A stretch of 64,000 nt of DNA from Streptomyces sp. MUM 203J (GCF_022414595.1 NZ_JADWYO010000001.1:1-64000), one strand, 5' to 3'; positions 35,918 through 51,004 are shown, counted from the stretch's first letter. The notes: a model not told the origin generated them from the letters alone. Made by a program: numbers and translations.

Positions 35918-37432
35918 TCAGCCCTCGCTGACGCCCAGCTTCTCCAGGATCAGCTCACGGACCCTGGCCGCGTCGGCCTGCCCCCGCGTGGCCTTCATGA
36001 CCGCGCCGACCAGCGCACCGGCCGCCGCGACCTTGCCACCGCGGATCTTGTCCGCGATGGCGGCGTTCCCGGCGATGGCCTCGTCCACGGCGGCACCCAG
36101 CGCGCCCTCGTCGGAGACGACCTTCAGGCCGCGCTTCTCGACGACGGTGTCCGGGTCGCCCTCACCGGCCAGCACGCCCTCGATGACCTGGCGGGCCAGC
36201 TTGTCGTTGAGGTCGCCGGACGCGACGAGCGCGGTGACCCGGGCCACCTCGGCCGGGGTGATGGCCAGCTCGTCCAGGGACGTGCCCGTCTCGTTGGCGC
36301 TGCGGGACAGCTCACCCATCCACCACTTGCGGGCCTGGTCGGCGGGGGCGCCCGCGTCGATCGTGGCGACGATCAGGTCGATGGCCCCGGCGTTCAGGAT
36401 GGACTGCATGTCCTGAGCCGAGACGCCCCAGTCCTCACGCAGCCGGTTGCGGCGCAGGCGCGGCAGCTCCGGCAGCTCGGCCCGCAGCTCCTCGACCCAC
36501 TCACGGGCCGGGGCGACGGGCACGAGGTCGGGCTCCGGGAAGTACCTGTAGTCCTCGGCCTCCTCCTTCACCCGGCCGGAGGTCGTCGAGCCGTCGTCCT
36601 CGTGGAAGTGGCGGGTCTCCTGGATGATCGTGCCGCCGCCGACCAGAACCGCGGCGTGCCGCTGGATCTCGTAGCGGACGGCCCGCTCGACGGAGCGCAG
36701 CGAGTTGACGTTCTTGGTCTCGCTGCGGGTGCCGAACTTCTCGGTGCCGATCGGGCGCAGCGACAGGTTGACGTCGCAGCGCATCTGGCCCATCTCCATC
36801 CGCGCCTCGGACACGCCGAGGGCACGGATGAGGGCACGCAGCTCGGAGACGTACGCCTTGGCGACCTCGGGCGCTCGGTCACCGGCGCCGACGATCGGCT
36901 TGGTGACGATCTCGATGAGCGGGATGCCCGCGCGGTTGTAGTCGAGGAGGGAGTGCTGGGCGCCGTGGATACGGCCGCTCGAACCGCCCACGTGCGTGGA
37001 CTTGCCGGTGTCCTCCTCCATGTGGGCGCGCTCGATCTCCACGCGGAAGACCTCGCCGTCCTCCAGCTGGACGTCGAGGTAGCCGCTGAAGGCGATCGGC
37101 TCGTCGTACTGGGAGGTCTGGAAGTTCTTCGGCATGTCCGGATAGAAGTAGTTCTTCCGGGCGAAGCGGCACCACTCCGCGATCTCGCAGTTCAGCGCGA
37201 GGCCGATCTTGACGGCGGACTCGACGCCGATCGCGTTGACGACCGGGAGCGCGCCGGGCATGCCGAGGCAGACCGGGCAGGTCTGGGTGTTGGGTTCCGC
37301 GCCCAGCTCCGTGGAGCAGCCGCAGAACATCTTGGTCTTGGTGCCGAGTTCGACGTGCACCTCCAAGCCCATGACGGGCTCGTAGGTGGCGAGAGCGTCC
37401 TCGTACGACACCAGGTCAGTCGTGACGGTCAC
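35918..37432 (-). CDS. gatB: Asp-tRNA(Asn)/Glu-tRNA(Gln) amidotransferase subunit B
   Basis: A 504-residue GatB. The N-terminal kinase-like domain contains [20 protein letters not shown], the zinc-ligand pairs CGC and CPVC ([13 protein letters not shown]), and [14 protein letters not shown]. The C-terminal YqeY-like tail recognises tRNA. GatB phosphorylates the glutamyl or aspartyl group on mischarged tRNA, and ammonia arrives from GatA. The start is GTG at 37432. It is the last gene of gatC-gatA-(79-aa gene)-gatB. Confidence 0.97.
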   Translation of the reverse strand: MTVTTDLVSYEDALATYEPVMGLEVHVELGTKTKMFCGCSTELGAEPNTQTCPVCLGMPGALPVVNAIGVESAVKIGLALNCEIAEWCRFARKNYFYPDMPKNFQTSQYDEPIAFSGYLDVQLEDGEVFRVEIERAHMEEDTGKSTHVGGSSGRIHGAQHSLLDYNRAGIPLIEIVTKPIVGAGDRAPEVAKAYVSELRALIRALGVSEARMEMGQMRCDVNLSLRPIGTEKFGTRSETKNVNSLRSVERAVRYEIQRHAAVLVGGGTIIQETRHFHEDDGSTTSGRVKEEAEDYRYFPEPDLVPVAPAREWVEELRAELPELPRLRRNRLREDWGVSAQDMQSILNAGAIDLIVATIDAGAPADQARKWWMGELSRSANETGTSLDELAITPAEVARVTALVASGDLNDKLARQVIEGVLAGEGDPDTVVEKRGLKVVSDEGALGAAVDEAIAGNAAIADKIRGGKVAAAGALVGAVMKATRGQADAARVRELILEKLGVSEG

Positions 37433-37449
37433 GGTGAAACTTTTCCCTC

Positions 37450-37685
37450 TCAGCCGAACAGGACGTCGTCGTCACCGATGCGCTTCAGCTCGCGCACCAG
37501 CAGGGCGATGCCGGTGACGATGGCAGCGGCGGACACGACCGCGTCCACGAGCTGCAGCGTGTCGTGCTCGGTACGGGCCTTGCGGGCCTGCTTGATCACG
37601 CTCATGGCGCCGAACGCGGTGGTCCCGATGGACACGTACGTACCGGTCTTCGACTTCTTGAAGCCCTTGGCCTTGCTCAGTGCAC

Positions 37686-37689
<4 letters not shown>
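37450..37689 (-). CDS. Small protein encoded inside the gat operon
   Basis: A 79-residue protein with a basic N-terminus ([18 protein letters not shown]), a hydrophobic/helical middle ([20 protein letters not shown]) predicted as one membrane helix, and a charged ending. The GTG start overlaps the gatA stop in GTGA, so it is translationally coupled to gatA, and gatB starts 17 bases later. From memory, streptomycetes conserve a short gene here. No function is known; membrane tethering or assembly of GatCAB is only a guess from position. Confidence 0.78.
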
Positions 37690-39185
<1,496 letters not shown>

Positions 39186-39190
39186 GTCGG

Positions 39191-39487
39191 TCAGTCCTCC
39201 CCCAGGATCTGCGGCACCTTGAAACGCTGCTGCTCCTGGGCAGGGGCGCCGGAGAGCGCCTGCTCCGGGGTGAGCGACGGACGGACCTCGTCCGCGCGCA
39301 TGACGTTGGCCAGCGGCAGCGGGTGGGAGGTCGGCGGGACGTCTTGGTCGGCGACCTCGGAGACGCGGGCGACCGCGCCGATGATGTCGTCGAGCTGCGT
39401 GGCGAAGTGGTCGAGCTCTTCACCGGACAGCTCCAGACGCGCCAGCCGGGCGAGGTGTGCGACCTCCTCGCGCGTAATGCCAGGCAT
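39191..39487 (-). CDS. gatC: Asp-tRNA(Asn)/Glu-tRNA(Gln) amidotransferase subunit C
   Basis: A 98-residue Gat[22 protein letters not shown] is the typical N-terminal helix, and the C-terminal belt contains [14 protein letters not shown] [18 protein letters not shown]. It wraps GatA and GatB together and is the first gene of the operon. The start is ATG at 39487. Confidence 0.96.
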   Translation of the reverse strand: MPGITREEVAHLARLARLELSGEELDHFATQLDDIIGAVARVSEVADQDVPPTSHPLPLANVMRADEVRPSLTPEQALSGAPAQEQQRFKVPQILGED

Positions 39488-39637
39488 GCAGCGATCCTCA
39501 GGGTGAGTGTGTTGGATTTTGGCCCAATCCTATGGGGTGCGGCCCTGCCGCCCGTCCCCGCTGTGGACAGACCGCCGGAACCCGCCGGACGGCCATCGGG
39601 CTCGCGCCCGCGCCCCGGGGCCCTCAGCCGCACCCGC

Positions 39638-41761
39638 CTAGGTCACGGTCTGTCCCGACGGCTGGTCGGAAGGCGCCGGCGGCAGCGCCGCGGCCGGACG
39701 CTGCCACCCCCGCTCGCGCGCGCGGAGCCAGGCCGTCGTCTCCCCGGGGGGCATCGCCGCGGCCACCAGCCACCCCTGCACCGCGTCGCACCCCAGATCC
39801 CGCAACCGTTCCCACGTCTCGTCGTCCTCGACTCCCTCGGCGACCACGAGAAGCCCCAGCGAGTGCGCCAGATCCACCGTGCACCGCACGATCTCCGCGT
39901 CCTCGGTGTCGACCGCCAGCCGCGCGACGAACGACCGGTCGATCTTCAGCTCGCTCACCGGAAGCCGCCGCAGGTGCACGAGCGAGGAGTAGCCCGTACC
40001 GAAGTCGTCCAGGGACATCTTCACGCCGTGCCCGGTGAGCCCCGCGAGCGTGTCCGCGGCCCGCTGCGGGTCCTCCAGCAGCACGTGTTCCGTTATCTCG
40101 AGCTGGAGCGCCCCCGCCGGGACCCCGTGCCGGGCCAGCCGCGCGGCGACCGCGCCCGCGAAACCGGGGCTGTGCACGTCGCGCGGGGAGACGTTGACGG
40201 CGACGGGCACCTCCAGTCCCTGGGCGCGCCAGCGCGCGACCTGGCCGAGGGCGGTCTCCAGGACGTACTCGGTGAGGTGCGGCATCAGCCCGGAGGACTC
40301 CGCGATGGCGATGAACTCGTCCGGCGGGACCTTGCCGCGCTCCGGGTGCACCCATCGCACCAGGGCCTCGAGCCCGGCCACATGGCCGTCGAAGCGGACC
40401 TTGGGCTGGTAGTGCAGTTCGACCTCGCCCGCGTCGAGCGCGCGCCGCAGGTCCCCGAGGAGGCCGAGCCGGTCGGGCGTGTTGGAGTCCCGTTTGGACT
40501 CGTACACCTCGACGCCTGTCCGGTCCCGTTTGGCCTGGTACATGGCGACGTCCGCGCGTTGCAGGAGGCCCTCGGCGTCGTGGGCGTGGTCGGGGAAGAC
40601 GGCGACGCCCGCGCTGGCCTCCAGGACCAGGGTCAGGCCGTCCAGGTCGAGCGGGGAGGACAGTTCGGCCGCGAGGTGCCGGGCCACGCGCTGGGCGCTG
40701 GTCGGGGAGTCGGCGGTCGGCAGGAGGACGGCGAACTCGTCGCCGCCCAGCCGCGCGGTCTCGGCGCCCCGGGGAAGGGCGAGCCGGAGCCGCTCCGCGA
40801 TCTGGAGGAGCAGCCGGTCGCCGGCCAGGTGCCCGAGGGTGTCGTTGACGGACCGGAAGCGGTCGAGGTCGATGAGGACGAGCGCGCAGCGGACCCCGTC
40901 GGCCTCGGCTGCCTCCAGAGCGGTCCAGGTGCGCTCCAGCAGCCACTGCCGGTTGGGCAGGCCGGTGAGCGGGTCGCGCAACTGCTCCTCGGCGCGGGCG
41001 CGGGCGATCCACAGGGTGGAGTCGAGGGCGATTAAGGGCACGGCGAACAGCGGCAGCAGGACCGGCAGGGAGACGGCGACGACACAGATGAGCGGGGCGA
41101 GGCCGAGCAGGGCGACGGCGACGAGCCCCTGGCGGAGCAGCGCGGTGCGGGTGGCGGTGGGCAGCCCGCCGGTGGGGGGCGCCAGCGTGTACCACAGCAC
41201 GAGGCGGGTCACCACCAGGTACGTCCCGGCGGCGAGCGCGACTTCCGGTACGGCGGCGACCCCCCATTCGAGGGGCTCCCAGGGCCGTTCGACGGACGGG
41301 ACGTCCCCGAAGGCGGCGAGGACGAGGGCCGCGGAGCCGATACCGAGGACGTCGGCGGCGCCGTGCAGCAGGCCCTGCCGCCAGCGGTGGCGGCGGGCGG
41401 CGCCGACGAGGACGACGACGGCGAGGCTGACCAGGCCGGCCGGCACCCAGCCGTACAGGAGCAGGACGGCGAGGGTGAGGGCGGCACCCGAGCCGGTGCC
41501 GCCCCACCAGCGGTCCCGGCCGAGGGCGACGAGGTGGCCGACGACGATGCCGGTGAGGACGGCGAGGGACCAGCCCGTGGCGCCGCCGGGGAAGAGGGCG
41601 TGACCGTGGCTGACGGCTTGGTAGAAGCCGGTCGCGAGCGCGACGGCCGCGCCGCCGACCACGATGGCGGGAAGCCTGGTGACGACGCCCGCGCAGGCGG
41701 CGCGGACGGCCGCGTACGGACGCGGCCGTGCGACCGGGTCGGCACTCTCGGTCGGTTTCAT
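39638..41761 (-). CDS. rmdB: Membrane GGDEF-EAL protein, RmdB-like
   Basis: A 707-residue protein from ATG 41761 (GAGAGGGACGGA upstream). The N-terminal half of about 230 residues has several membrane helices. The GGDEF domain keeps RLGGDEF near residue 339, and the EAL domain keeps EALVRW near residue 465, NVSPRD, EITEHVL, DDFGTGYSS and KIDRSFV, so both catalytic sets look intact. It would control c-di-GMP level, hence sporulation and development. Position beside ligA and gatC matches S. coelicolor SCO5495 (RmdB, a c-di-GMP phosphodiesterase), as I recall. A longer frame to 41869 has no better start signal. Confidence 0.88.
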   Translation of the reverse strand: MKPTESADPVARPRPYAAVRAACAGVVTRLPAIVVGGAAVALATGFYQAVSHGHALFPGGATGWSLAVLTGIVVGHLVALGRDRWWGGTGSGAALTLAVLLLYGWVPAGLVSLAVVVLVGAARRHRWRQGLLHGAADVLGIGSAALVLAAFGDVPSVERPWEPLEWGVAAVPEVALAAGTYLVVTRLVLWYTLAPPTGGLPTATRTALLRQGLVAVALLGLAPLICVVAVSLPVLLPLFAVPLIALDSTLWIARARAEEQLRDPLTGLPNRQWLLERTWTALEAAEADGVRCALVLIDLDRFRSVNDTLGHLAGDRLLLQIAERLRLALPRGAETARLGGDEFAVLLPTADSPTSAQRVARHLAAELSSPLDLDGLTLVLEASAGVAVFPDHAHDAEGLLQRADVAMYQAKRDRTGVEVYESKRDSNTPDRLGLLGDLRRALDAGEVELHYQPKVRFDGHVAGLEALVRWVHPERGKVPPDEFIAIAESSGLMPHLTEYVLETALGQVARWRAQGLEVPVAVNVSPRDVHSPGFAGAVAARLARHGVPAGALQLEITEHVLLEDPQRAADTLAGLTGHGVKMSLDDFGTGYSSLVHLRRLPVSELKIDRSFVARLAVDTEDAEIVRCTVDLAHSLGLLVVAEGVEDDETWERLRDLGCDAVQGWLVAAAMPPGETTAWLRARERGWQRPAAALPPAPSDQPSGQTVT

Positions 41762-42017
41762 TCCGTCCCTCTCACAGCCGGCGGTGCCGTTGCCTCTGCC
41801 TGGTGATGGCCTGCTGTCATGCCACCACGACCGGAAAAGTCCCCACGCGGCCGTGCACGACAGGCGCACGTCACAACAGTAGGCCGCGGAGGACGTCCAC
41901 GGGCAGCGCTCTACTGCTCTTGCCCGAATGCGACCCAGCCACCCTTATCCATCTGATATGCGCCGAACGGGTGAGCTTTTCCAGCCGTTTCCGCCGCCCT
42001 CAGCCCTCTTTCTCGCC

Positions 42018-45300
<3,283 letters not shown>

Positions 45301-45323
45301 CCCGGAAGCGTACGCGGACGGGG

Positions 45324-46013
45324 CTACCGCCCCGGCCGCACGCTCAGGTCGTGGACCTCGGCGTCACGAGGCAGGTCCAGTGCCATGAGAATGGTCGTGG
45401 CGACGGACTCGGGATCGATCCACCGTCCCGGCTCGTACGCCTTCCCCTCCTGCTGGTGCACCTTGGCCTGCATGGGGCTGGCCGTGCGCCCGGGGTACAC
45501 GGACGTCACCCGCACCCCGTTGGCGTGCTCCTCCGCCCGCAGGGAGTCGGCCAGCGCCTTGAGCGCGTGCTTGGAGGCGGCATAGGCGGACCACTCGGCG
45601 TGGGCGTGCAGCCCGGCGCCGGAGTTCACGAAGAGCACATGCCCCTGGGACACCCGAAGCTGCGGAAGGAACAGCCGGGTCAGCTCGACAGGAGCCAACA
45701 GGTTCACGTCGAGCTGGCTCCGCCATGCCTTGAGGCCCAGCTCGCCCACCGTGCCGAGGTCGACGACCCCGGCGACGTGGAGCAGCGAGTCGACCCGCTC
45801 GGGGAGGGACTGGTGGGAGAACGCCCAGGAGAGCCGGTCCGGGTTGGTGAGGTCCCCGACCAGGGTCCGCGCGCCCGGATGGGCCTCGGCCAGCTCCTTG
45901 GCACGCCCGGCGTCGCGGGCGACCAGCACGACCTCGTCCCCGCGCGCGTGCAGCCGCCGCGCGACGGCGGCGCCGATACCCGAACCCGCCCCGGTGATCA
46001 CATGAGTAGCCAT
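45324..46013 (-). CDS. Short-chain dehydrogenase/reductase
   Basis: A 229-residue SDR from ATG 46013. The TGAGSGIGAAV cofactor loop is at the N-terminus, VGDLTNPDRL follows, LLHVAGV replaces the usual NNAG motif, and the catalytic Ser and YxxxK (SGAGLHAHAEWSAYAASKHA) are present. It is an NAD(P)-dependent oxidoreductase of unknown substrate. It is 23 bases upstream of the MetE-like gene, suggesting the operon SDR-metE-like-ligA. Confidence 0.88.
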   Translation of the reverse strand: MATHVITGAGSGIGAAVARRLHARGDEVVLVARDAGRAKELAEAHPGARTLVGDLTNPDRLSWAFSHQSLPERVDSLLHVAGVVDLGTVGELGLKAWRSQLDVNLLAPVELTRLFLPQLRVSQGHVLFVNSGAGLHAHAEWSAYAASKHALKALADSLRAEEHANGVRVTSVYPGRTASPMQAKVHQQEGKAYEPGRWIDPESVATTILMALDLPRDAEVHDLSVRPGR

Positions 46014-46044
46014 ACGGCCCATCCTCGCACCCCTCCCCGCCCGG

Positions 46045-46584
46045 TCACCGGACGCCGCCCGCCGCCTCCAGATGGGTGAGCGCGGCGACCCCGTCCTCAG
46101 CGAAGAAGACCAGCTCGGCCAGCGGCACCGGCAGGAACCCCTCGGCGTCCATCCGCCGGAACTGCTCCTTCAGCCCGTCGTAGTAGCCCGCCGTGTTGAG
46201 CAGCACGACCGGCTTGGCGTGCATGCCGTGCTTCTTCAGCTCCAGGATCTCGGTGGCCTCGTCGAGCGTCCCCGTCCCGCCGACCATCACCACCACGGCG
46301 TCGGCCCGCGCGAGCAGCTGCGCCTTGCGCTCGGCCAGGTCGCGGGTGACGACCATCTCGTGGCAGCCGGGCCGGGCCTTGTGATGCAGGAAGTCCACGG
46401 ACACCCCGACCAGCCGCCCGCCGGACTCCTCCACGGAGTCGGCCACGACCTTCATCAGTCCGGCGTCGGACCCGCCCCACACGAGCGTGTGCCCGCCCTT
46501 GCCGAGCAGCTCCGCGAACTCGCGGGCGGGCGCCGTGTAGCGGTCGTCGAGATCAGCGGCGGAGAGGAAGACACAGATGTTCAT
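46045..46584 (-). CDS. LOG-family protein (TIGR00730-type phosphoribohydrolase)
   Basis: A 179-residue Rossmann-like protein from ATG 46584. VWGGSDAGLMKVVADSVEESGG corresponds to the family's GGGxxGLMG region, MHEMVVTRD-like CHEMVVTRDLAERKAQ follows, and the nucleotide-binding PGGxGTxxE motif appears as VGGTGTLDEATE. LOG proteins remove ribose 5-phosphate from cytokinin-type nucleotides or act as pyrimidine/purine nucleotide 5'-monophosphate hydrolases. In bacteria the physiological role is mostly unclear. The first residue of the PGGxGT motif is Val rather than Pro. Confidence 0.85.
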   Translation of the reverse strand: MNICVFLSAADLDDRYTAPAREFAELLGKGGHTLVWGGSDAGLMKVVADSVEESGGRLVGVSVDFLHHKARPGCHEMVVTRDLAERKAQLLARADAVVVMVGGTGTLDEATEILELKKHGMHAKPVVLLNTAGYYDGLKEQFRRMDAEGFLPVPLAELVFFAEDGVAALTHLEAAGGVR

Positions 46585-46636
46585 GGGCCAACCGTACGGC
46601 GGGAACGATGCGCCGCGGCCCACCGTTGAAACAGCC

Positions 46637-46969
46637 ATGACGTCACAGGGACACCGCATCACCCTCGAACCGGCCTCCGAGCCGGTCCGCGTCGTACGCG
46701 CGGGCCACGTGGTCGCGGACTCCGCCCACGCACTGCTCCTGCACGAAACGGGCTGCCGCCCCCGCCGCTACCTTCCCCCGCAGGACGTCCGCACAGATCT
46801 CCTGACCCCCTCCGCCACCCGCACGTACTGCCCCTTCAAGGGCACAGCCACGTACTGGTCCCTCCCCGGACACCCGGACGCGGTATGGGCCTACGAAGAC
46901 CCGAAGCCCGAGGTGGCCGCCGTCAAGGGCCACTTCTGCTTCTACGACGAGGACGAGCCCGGGGCCTGA
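46637..46969 (+). CDS. DUF427-family protein
   Basis: A 110-residue protein with the family core VRVVRAGHVVADSAHALLLHE, then PRRYLPPQDV, then TYCPFKGTATYWS. These small beta-rich proteins are common in actinobacteria and have no established function. The gene is divergent from the LOG-type gene with about 50 bases between start codons. The frame is open upstream to 46577, but the ATG at 46637 matches the family start. Confidence 0.85.
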   Translation: MTSQGHRITLEPASEPVRVVRAGHVVADSAHALLLHETGCRPRRYLPPQDVRTDLLTPSATRTYCPFKGTATYWSLPGHPDAVWAYEDPKPEVAAVKGHFCFYDEDEPGA

Positions 46970-47113
46970 GCGGACGGCGTCCTTGAGACCGGCGCGTCCA
47001 CCGACCAGAAGTCGGAGCGCAGGCGCGGTGTGCGTCGCTCGCGCGCTCACTCGGCCTGAAGACCGCACGCAGCCCGGTGGTGTTCGGCCTGGAGATCAGG
47101 AAGGCTGGCGCGC

Positions 47114-47497
47114 ATGGTCTCAGTGGTGCAGAACGTGGCGATCGACTGTGCGGATGCCTATCAGCTGGCCCGGTTCTGGAGCATGGTGACCGGCCGTCCG
47201 CTGGATCCGGAGGACGGACCGGGTGACCGGGAGACTCAGGTACCGCTGTCGGACGGGCTGGTGCTGTACTTCAACCAGGTGCCGGAGGCGAAGACGGTCA
47301 AGAACAGGATCCATCTGTGTCTGCGCCCTGAGACCTCGCGCGATCAGGAGGTGGCCCGGCTGCTGGGCCTGGGTGCCGCCTTGGTCGCCGATCACCGGCA
47401 CGCCGACGGCTCGGGCTGGGCGGTCCTCGCTGATCCCGAAGGCAATGAGTTCTGCGTTCTGCGCAGCGAGTCCGACCGGGCCGCCGTGCGTTCGTGA
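47114..47497 (+). CDS. VOC-superfamily (glyoxalase-like) protein
   Basis: A 127-residue single-domain protein with the two beta-alpha-beta-beta-beta repeats of the vicinal-oxygen-chelate fold: VQNVAIDCADAYQLARFWSM at the start, IHLCLRPET in the middle and GWAVLADPEGNEFCVLRS at the end. It resembles streptomycete glyoxalase-like proteins of unknown substrate. The metal-ligand set is incomplete, so binding rather than catalysis is possible. The start is ATG at 47114 after AGGAAGG. Confidence 0.85.
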   Translation: MVSVVQNVAIDCADAYQLARFWSMVTGRPLDPEDGPGDRETQVPLSDGLVLYFNQVPEAKTVKNRIHLCLRPETSRDQEVARLLGLGAALVADHRHADGSGWAVLADPEGNEFCVLRSESDRAAVRS

Positions 47498-47547
47498 GCG
47501 CCTGATTGCTCCGTCTCCCCCGTGGGGACGTGAACCGTTCCGGCGCT

Positions 47548-48696
47548 CTAGCCAGAGACTGAGGCGACCCCGCTGCGGCGGGTGGTCGTCGCGATGGTGG
47601 CCGAGCCGACGACCCGTGTGCCGTCGTACAGGACGATCGCCTGGCCGGGGGCGACGCCGCGGACCGGGGCGGTGAAGCCGACCTTCAGCTCGTCGCCCGC
47701 CAGCTCCGCCGTCACCTCCGTCTCGCCGCCGTGGGCGCGGAGCTGGGCGGTGTACGTGCCGGGGGCCCCGGGAGCCCGTCCGCACCAGCGGGGCTTGACG
47801 GCGGTGAGGGCCGTCACGTCCAGGGACTCGACGGGGCCGACCGTGACCGTGTTGTTCACCGGGGAGATGTCCAGGACGTAGCGCGGCTTGCCGTCGGGGG
47901 CCGGGTGCCCGATGCGCAGGCCCTTGCGCTGGCCGATGGTGAAGCCGTACGCGCCGTCGTGGGTGCCGAGCCGGTTGCCCGACTCGTCGACGATGTCGCC
48001 CTCCGCCTTGCCCAGGCGGGACGCGAGGAAGCCCTGGGTGTCGCCGTCCGCGATGAAGCAGATGTCGTGGCTGTCGGGCTTCTTCGCCACGGCCAGGCCC
48101 CGGCGTTCGGCCTCCGCGCGGATCTCGTCCTTGGTGGTGACGGTGTCGCCCAGCGGGAACATCGCGTGCGCCAGCTGCTTCTCGTCCAGGACGCCCAGGA
48201 CGTACGACTGGTCCTTCGCCATGTCCGAGGCGCGGTGCAGCTCACGGGTGCCGTCGGCCAGGGTGACCACCTTCGCGTAGTGGCCCGTGCAGACCGCGTC
48301 GAAGCCGAGCGCCAGCGCCTTGTCGAGGAGCGCGGCGAACTTGATCTTCTCGTTGCAGCGGAGGCACGGGTTGGGGGTGCGCCCGGCCTCGTACTCCGCG
48401 ACGAAGTCCTCCACCACGTCCTCGCGGAAGCGTTCCGCGAGGTCCCACACATAGAACGGGATACCGATGACGTCGGCGGCGCGGCGGGCGTCGCGGGAGT
48501 CCTCGACGGTGCAGCAGCCGCGCGCGCCGGTACGGAAGGACTGGGGGTTCGCGGAGAGCGCCAGGTGCACCCCGGTCACGTCGTGCCCGGCTTCGGCGGC
48601 GCGGGCGGCGGCGACGGCGGAGTCCACGCCGCCGGACATGGCGGCGAGGACGCGCAGGGGGCGGGGGGAGGTCGCGCGGGGGGAGGTCTCAGTCAT
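47548..48696 (-). CDS. mnmA: tRNA-specific 2-thiouridylase
   Basis: A 382-residue PP-loop enzyme. The ATP-binding motif is [17 protein letters not shown]. The two catalytic cysteines are in [19 protein letters not shown] and [18 protein letters not shown], and the [20 protein letters not shown] region is a family signature. It installs 2-thiouridine at position 34 of Lys, Glu and Gln tRNAs, using sulfur relayed from a cysteine desulfurase, which is encoded 0.8 kb upstream on the same strand. The start is ATG at 48696. Confidence 0.96.
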   Translation of the reverse strand: MTETSPRATSPRPLRVLAAMSGGVDSAVAAARAAEAGHDVTGVHLALSANPQSFRTGARGCCTVEDSRDARRAADVIGIPFYVWDLAERFREDVVEDFVAEYEAGRTPNPCLRCNEKIKFAALLDKALALGFDAVCTGHYAKVVTLADGTRELHRASDMAKDQSYVLGVLDEKQLAHAMFPLGDTVTTKDEIRAEAERRGLAVAKKPDSHDICFIADGDTQGFLASRLGKAEGDIVDESGNRLGTHDGAYGFTIGQRKGLRIGHPAPDGKPRYVLDISPVNNTVTVGPVESLDVTALTAVKPRWCGRAPGAPGTYTAQLRAHGGETEVTAELAGDELKVGFTAPVRGVAPGQAIVLYDGTRVVGSATIATTTRRSGVASVSG

Positions 48697-48757
48697 AGCC
48701 CCACCAGGGTACGGGGCCGTGGGAACCGTCGGCGCGGGTGTGAGCGTTCATGGTCAC

Positions 48758-49456
48758 ATGAGGAGTGTTGAGCGGGGTCCGCGGAAGCGGTTGGGGCGGC
48801 GGGCGCTGCTGGTGGGCGGCGGGGTCGCCGCCGTGGGCGGGGTGGTGCTGGCGTGGGACGAGCTGGAGCGGATGTGGTGGCTGCTGCCGGGCACGGAGAA
48901 GCCGCGGGTGGAGGGTGAACTGGACTACGCGGGCGCGGTGTGGACGGCAGCCTCCCGGGCCAACTGGCGGCGGGCCGACCGGCCGGACGACTACCGGATC
49001 GACCGGGTGGTGATCCATGTGGTGGAGGGCAGCTACGCGACGGCCCTGAAGGTCTTCAAGAACCCGCTGCACGGGGCGGCGGCGCACTACGTGGTGGGCG
49101 GGGACGGGCGGGTCGCGCAGATGATCCGGGAGCTGGACGTGGCGTTCCACGCGGGGAACCGCGACATGAACGAACGGAGCATCGGCATCGAGCACGAGGG
49201 CTTCGTGGACCGGCCGAAGGACTTCACGGCGGAGATGTACGAGGCGTCGGCGCGGCTGACAGCCGGGATATGCGTGCGGTACGGGATACCGGTCGACCGG
49301 GAGCACATCATCGGGCACGTGGAGGTCGAGGGCACGGATCACACGGACCCGGGCCCGCACTGGGACTGGGACCGCTATCTGGAGCTCGTACGGAGGGCGA
49401 AGACGCTTCCGCCGGTGCCCTCTCCGGCTGCATCGCCGTCCACCGCCGCCGGCTGA
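48758..49456 (+). CDS. N-acetylmuramoyl-L-alanine amidase (Amidase_2), exported
   Basis: About 232 residues. A Tat-like N-terminus (PRKRLGRRALLVGGGVAAVG) is followed by the type 2 amidase domain. Zinc ligands are in VVIHVVEGSY, and in GTDHTDPGPHWDWDRYL; HYVVGGDGRVAQMIRELDVAFHAG and IGIEHEGFV complete the fold. It cleaves the bond between N-acetylmuramic acid and L-alanine in peptidoglycan. The start may be ATG 48758 or the in-frame GTG 48740; neither has a strong ribosome-binding site. It is inserted antiparallel between the cysteine desulfurase and mnmA genes. Confidence 0.9.
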   Translation: MRSVERGPRKRLGRRALLVGGGVAAVGGVVLAWDELERMWWLLPGTEKPRVEGELDYAGAVWTAASRANWRRADRPDDYRIDRVVIHVVEGSYATALKVFKNPLHGAAAHYVVGGDGRVAQMIRELDVAFHAGNRDMNERSIGIEHEGFVDRPKDFTAEMYEASARLTAGICVRYGIPVDREHIIGHVEVEGTDHTDPGPHWDWDRYLELVRRAKTLPPVPSPAASPSTAAG

Positions 49457-49499
49457 GTCCGGGCGCCGACGGGCACCCGGCCCGTCGGCGCCCGGGCTC
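49455..49499. terminator. Bidirectional terminator between amidase and cysteine desulfurase genes
   Basis: CCGGGCGCCGACGGG (49459-49473) pairs perfectly with CCCGTCGGCGCCCGG (49481-49495), and four more pairs including one T-G extend the stem to 49455/49499. It sits exactly where two convergent genes end. Confidence 0.85.
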
Positions 49500-49516
49500 A
49501 GGCGCGGAGGCCTCGA

Positions 49517-50680
49517 TCAGCTGAGGCCGGCTGTTCTCGCCCGCTCGACGGCAGGGCCGATCGCCTTCGCGACCGCCTCGACGTCGGCACGGGTGCTGGT
49601 GTGGCCCAGGGAGAAGCGGAGAGTGCCGCGCGCCAGGCGCGGGTCGGTGCCGGTGGCGAGGACGACGTGGCTGGGCTGGGCGACCCCGGCGGTGCAGGCG
49701 GAGCCGGTGGAGCAGGCGATGCCCTGGGCGTCCAGCAGGAGCAGCAGGGAGTCGCCCTCGCAGCCGGGGAAGCTGAAGTGGGCGTTGGCGGGGAGCCGGT
49801 CGTACGGGTCGCCGCCGAGCACGGCGTCCGGGACGGTGGCGCGTACGGCGGCGATCAGTTCGTCACGCAGGGCCCCGACTTCTCGGGCGAACTCCTCGTG
49901 CCGCTCGGACGCGAGGCGGGCGGCGACGGCGAACGCCGCGACGGCGGGCACGTCGAGGGTGCCGGAGCGGACGTGCCGTTCCTGGCCGCCGCCGTGCAGG
50001 ACGGGCACGGGGCTGTGGGCGCGCCCGAGCAGCAGCGCGCCGATGCCGTACGGGCCGCCGATCTTGTGACCGGACACGGTCATGGCGGCGAGGCCGGAGT
50101 CGGCGAAGGAGACCGGCACCTGCCCGACCGCCTGCACGGCGTCGGCATGCAGCGGCACGTCGAACTCACGTGCCACGGCGGCGAGTTCGCTTACCGGCAG
50201 GACCGTCCCGATCTCGTTGTTGGCCCACATGACGGTGGCGAGGGCGACGCCTTCCGGGTCGCGGGCGATCGCCTCCCGCAGGGCGTCGGGGTGGACCCTG
50301 CCGTACGCGTCGACAGGCAGGTACTCGACGGTGGCGCCCTCGTGTTCGCCCAGCCAGTGGACGGCGTCCAGGACCGCGTGGTGCTCGACGGGACTGGCGA
50401 GGACCCGGACGCGGCGCGGGTCGGCGTCCCGGCGCGACCAGTACAGGCCCTTGACGGCGAGGTTGTCGGCCTCCGTGCCGCCCGAGGTGAACACGACCTC
50501 GCTGGGCTGGGCGCCGAGCGCCTCCGCGAGGGTCTCGCGCGCCTCCTCGACGGTGCGGCGGGCGCGGCGCCCGGCGGCATGCAGGGACGAGGCGTTCCCC
50601 GTGAGGGCGAGGTGGGCGGTCATCGCCTCGATCGCCTCGGGGAGCATCGGTGTGGTCGCGGCGTGGTCGAGGTAAACCAT
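49517..50680 (-). CDS. Cysteine desulfurase (NifS/IscS family)
   Basis: A 387-residue class V PLP enzyme. [19 protein letters not shown] opens it, and the PLP Lys is in [16 protein letters not shown]. The active-site Cys lies in [18 protein letters not shown], with the loop layout of group I (IscS/NifS) enzymes. It releases sulfur from cysteine as a protein persulfide. Proximity to mnmA points to tRNA thiolation as a main task; Fe-S cluster supply in Streptomyces is thought to rely on the suf locus. The start is ATG at 50680. Confidence 0.94.
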   Translation of the reverse strand: MVYLDHAATTPMLPEAIEAMTAHLALTGNASSLHAAGRRARRTVEEARETLAEALGAQPSEVVFTSGGTEADNLAVKGLYWSRRDADPRRVRVLASPVEHHAVLDAVHWLGEHEGATVEYLPVDAYGRVHPDALREAIARDPEGVALATVMWANNEIGTVLPVSELAAVAREFDVPLHADAVQAVGQVPVSFADSGLAAMTVSGHKIGGPYGIGALLLGRAHSPVPVLHGGGQERHVRSGTLDVPAVAAFAVAARLASERHEEFAREVGALRDELIAAVRATVPDAVLGGDPYDRLPANAHFSFPGCEGDSLLLLLDAQGIACSTGSACTAGVAQPSHVVLATGTDPRLARGTLRFSLGHTSTRADVEAVAKAIGPAVERARTAGLS

Positions 50681-50727
50681 GGTGCCCCGATTCTACGGGC
50701 CGGGATCCGCCGCGCGGCGGGGGCGGT

Positions 50728-50994
50728 TCAGCCGAGGTTCCAGGACACGGTGCCGTTGAGGGTGACGAGGGCGGCGAGCACGGCGAGGTCGGCGGCACCG
50801 AGGGCGAGGCCGAGGAACGCGCGGCCCCTGCGGGCGGTCCGGCCGCGCAGCGCGAGCAGCGCGAGGCCGATGGCGGCGGGGCCGAGGAGGGCGTTGAAGA
50901 AGAGCAGCCCGGCCAGGCCGAGGACGAAGGAGGCGACGGCCATGCCGTCGGCGTCGCGGGTGACGGGGCGGTGGTGGTGGGCGGCGAGTTCCAT
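50728..50994 (-). CDS. Small DUF4190-like membrane protein
   Basis: An 88-residue protein with two hydrophobic helices. DGMAVASFVLGLAGLLFF, then GPAAIGLALLALRGRT, and a third segment AFLGLALGAADLAVLAAL follow the DUF4190 pattern in which GLALG-type repeats flank a polar loop. It starts at ATG 50994, ten bases after the neighbouring 53-aa gene, with which it forms a bicistron. The product is an inner-membrane protein of unknown role, divergent from a TetR regulator. Confidence 0.78.
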   Translation of the reverse strand: MELAAHHHRPVTRDADGMAVASFVLGLAGLLFFNALLGPAAIGLALLALRGRTARRGRAFLGLALGAADLAVLAALVTLNGTVSWNLG

Positions 50995-51004
50995 GGCGGG
51001 CTCC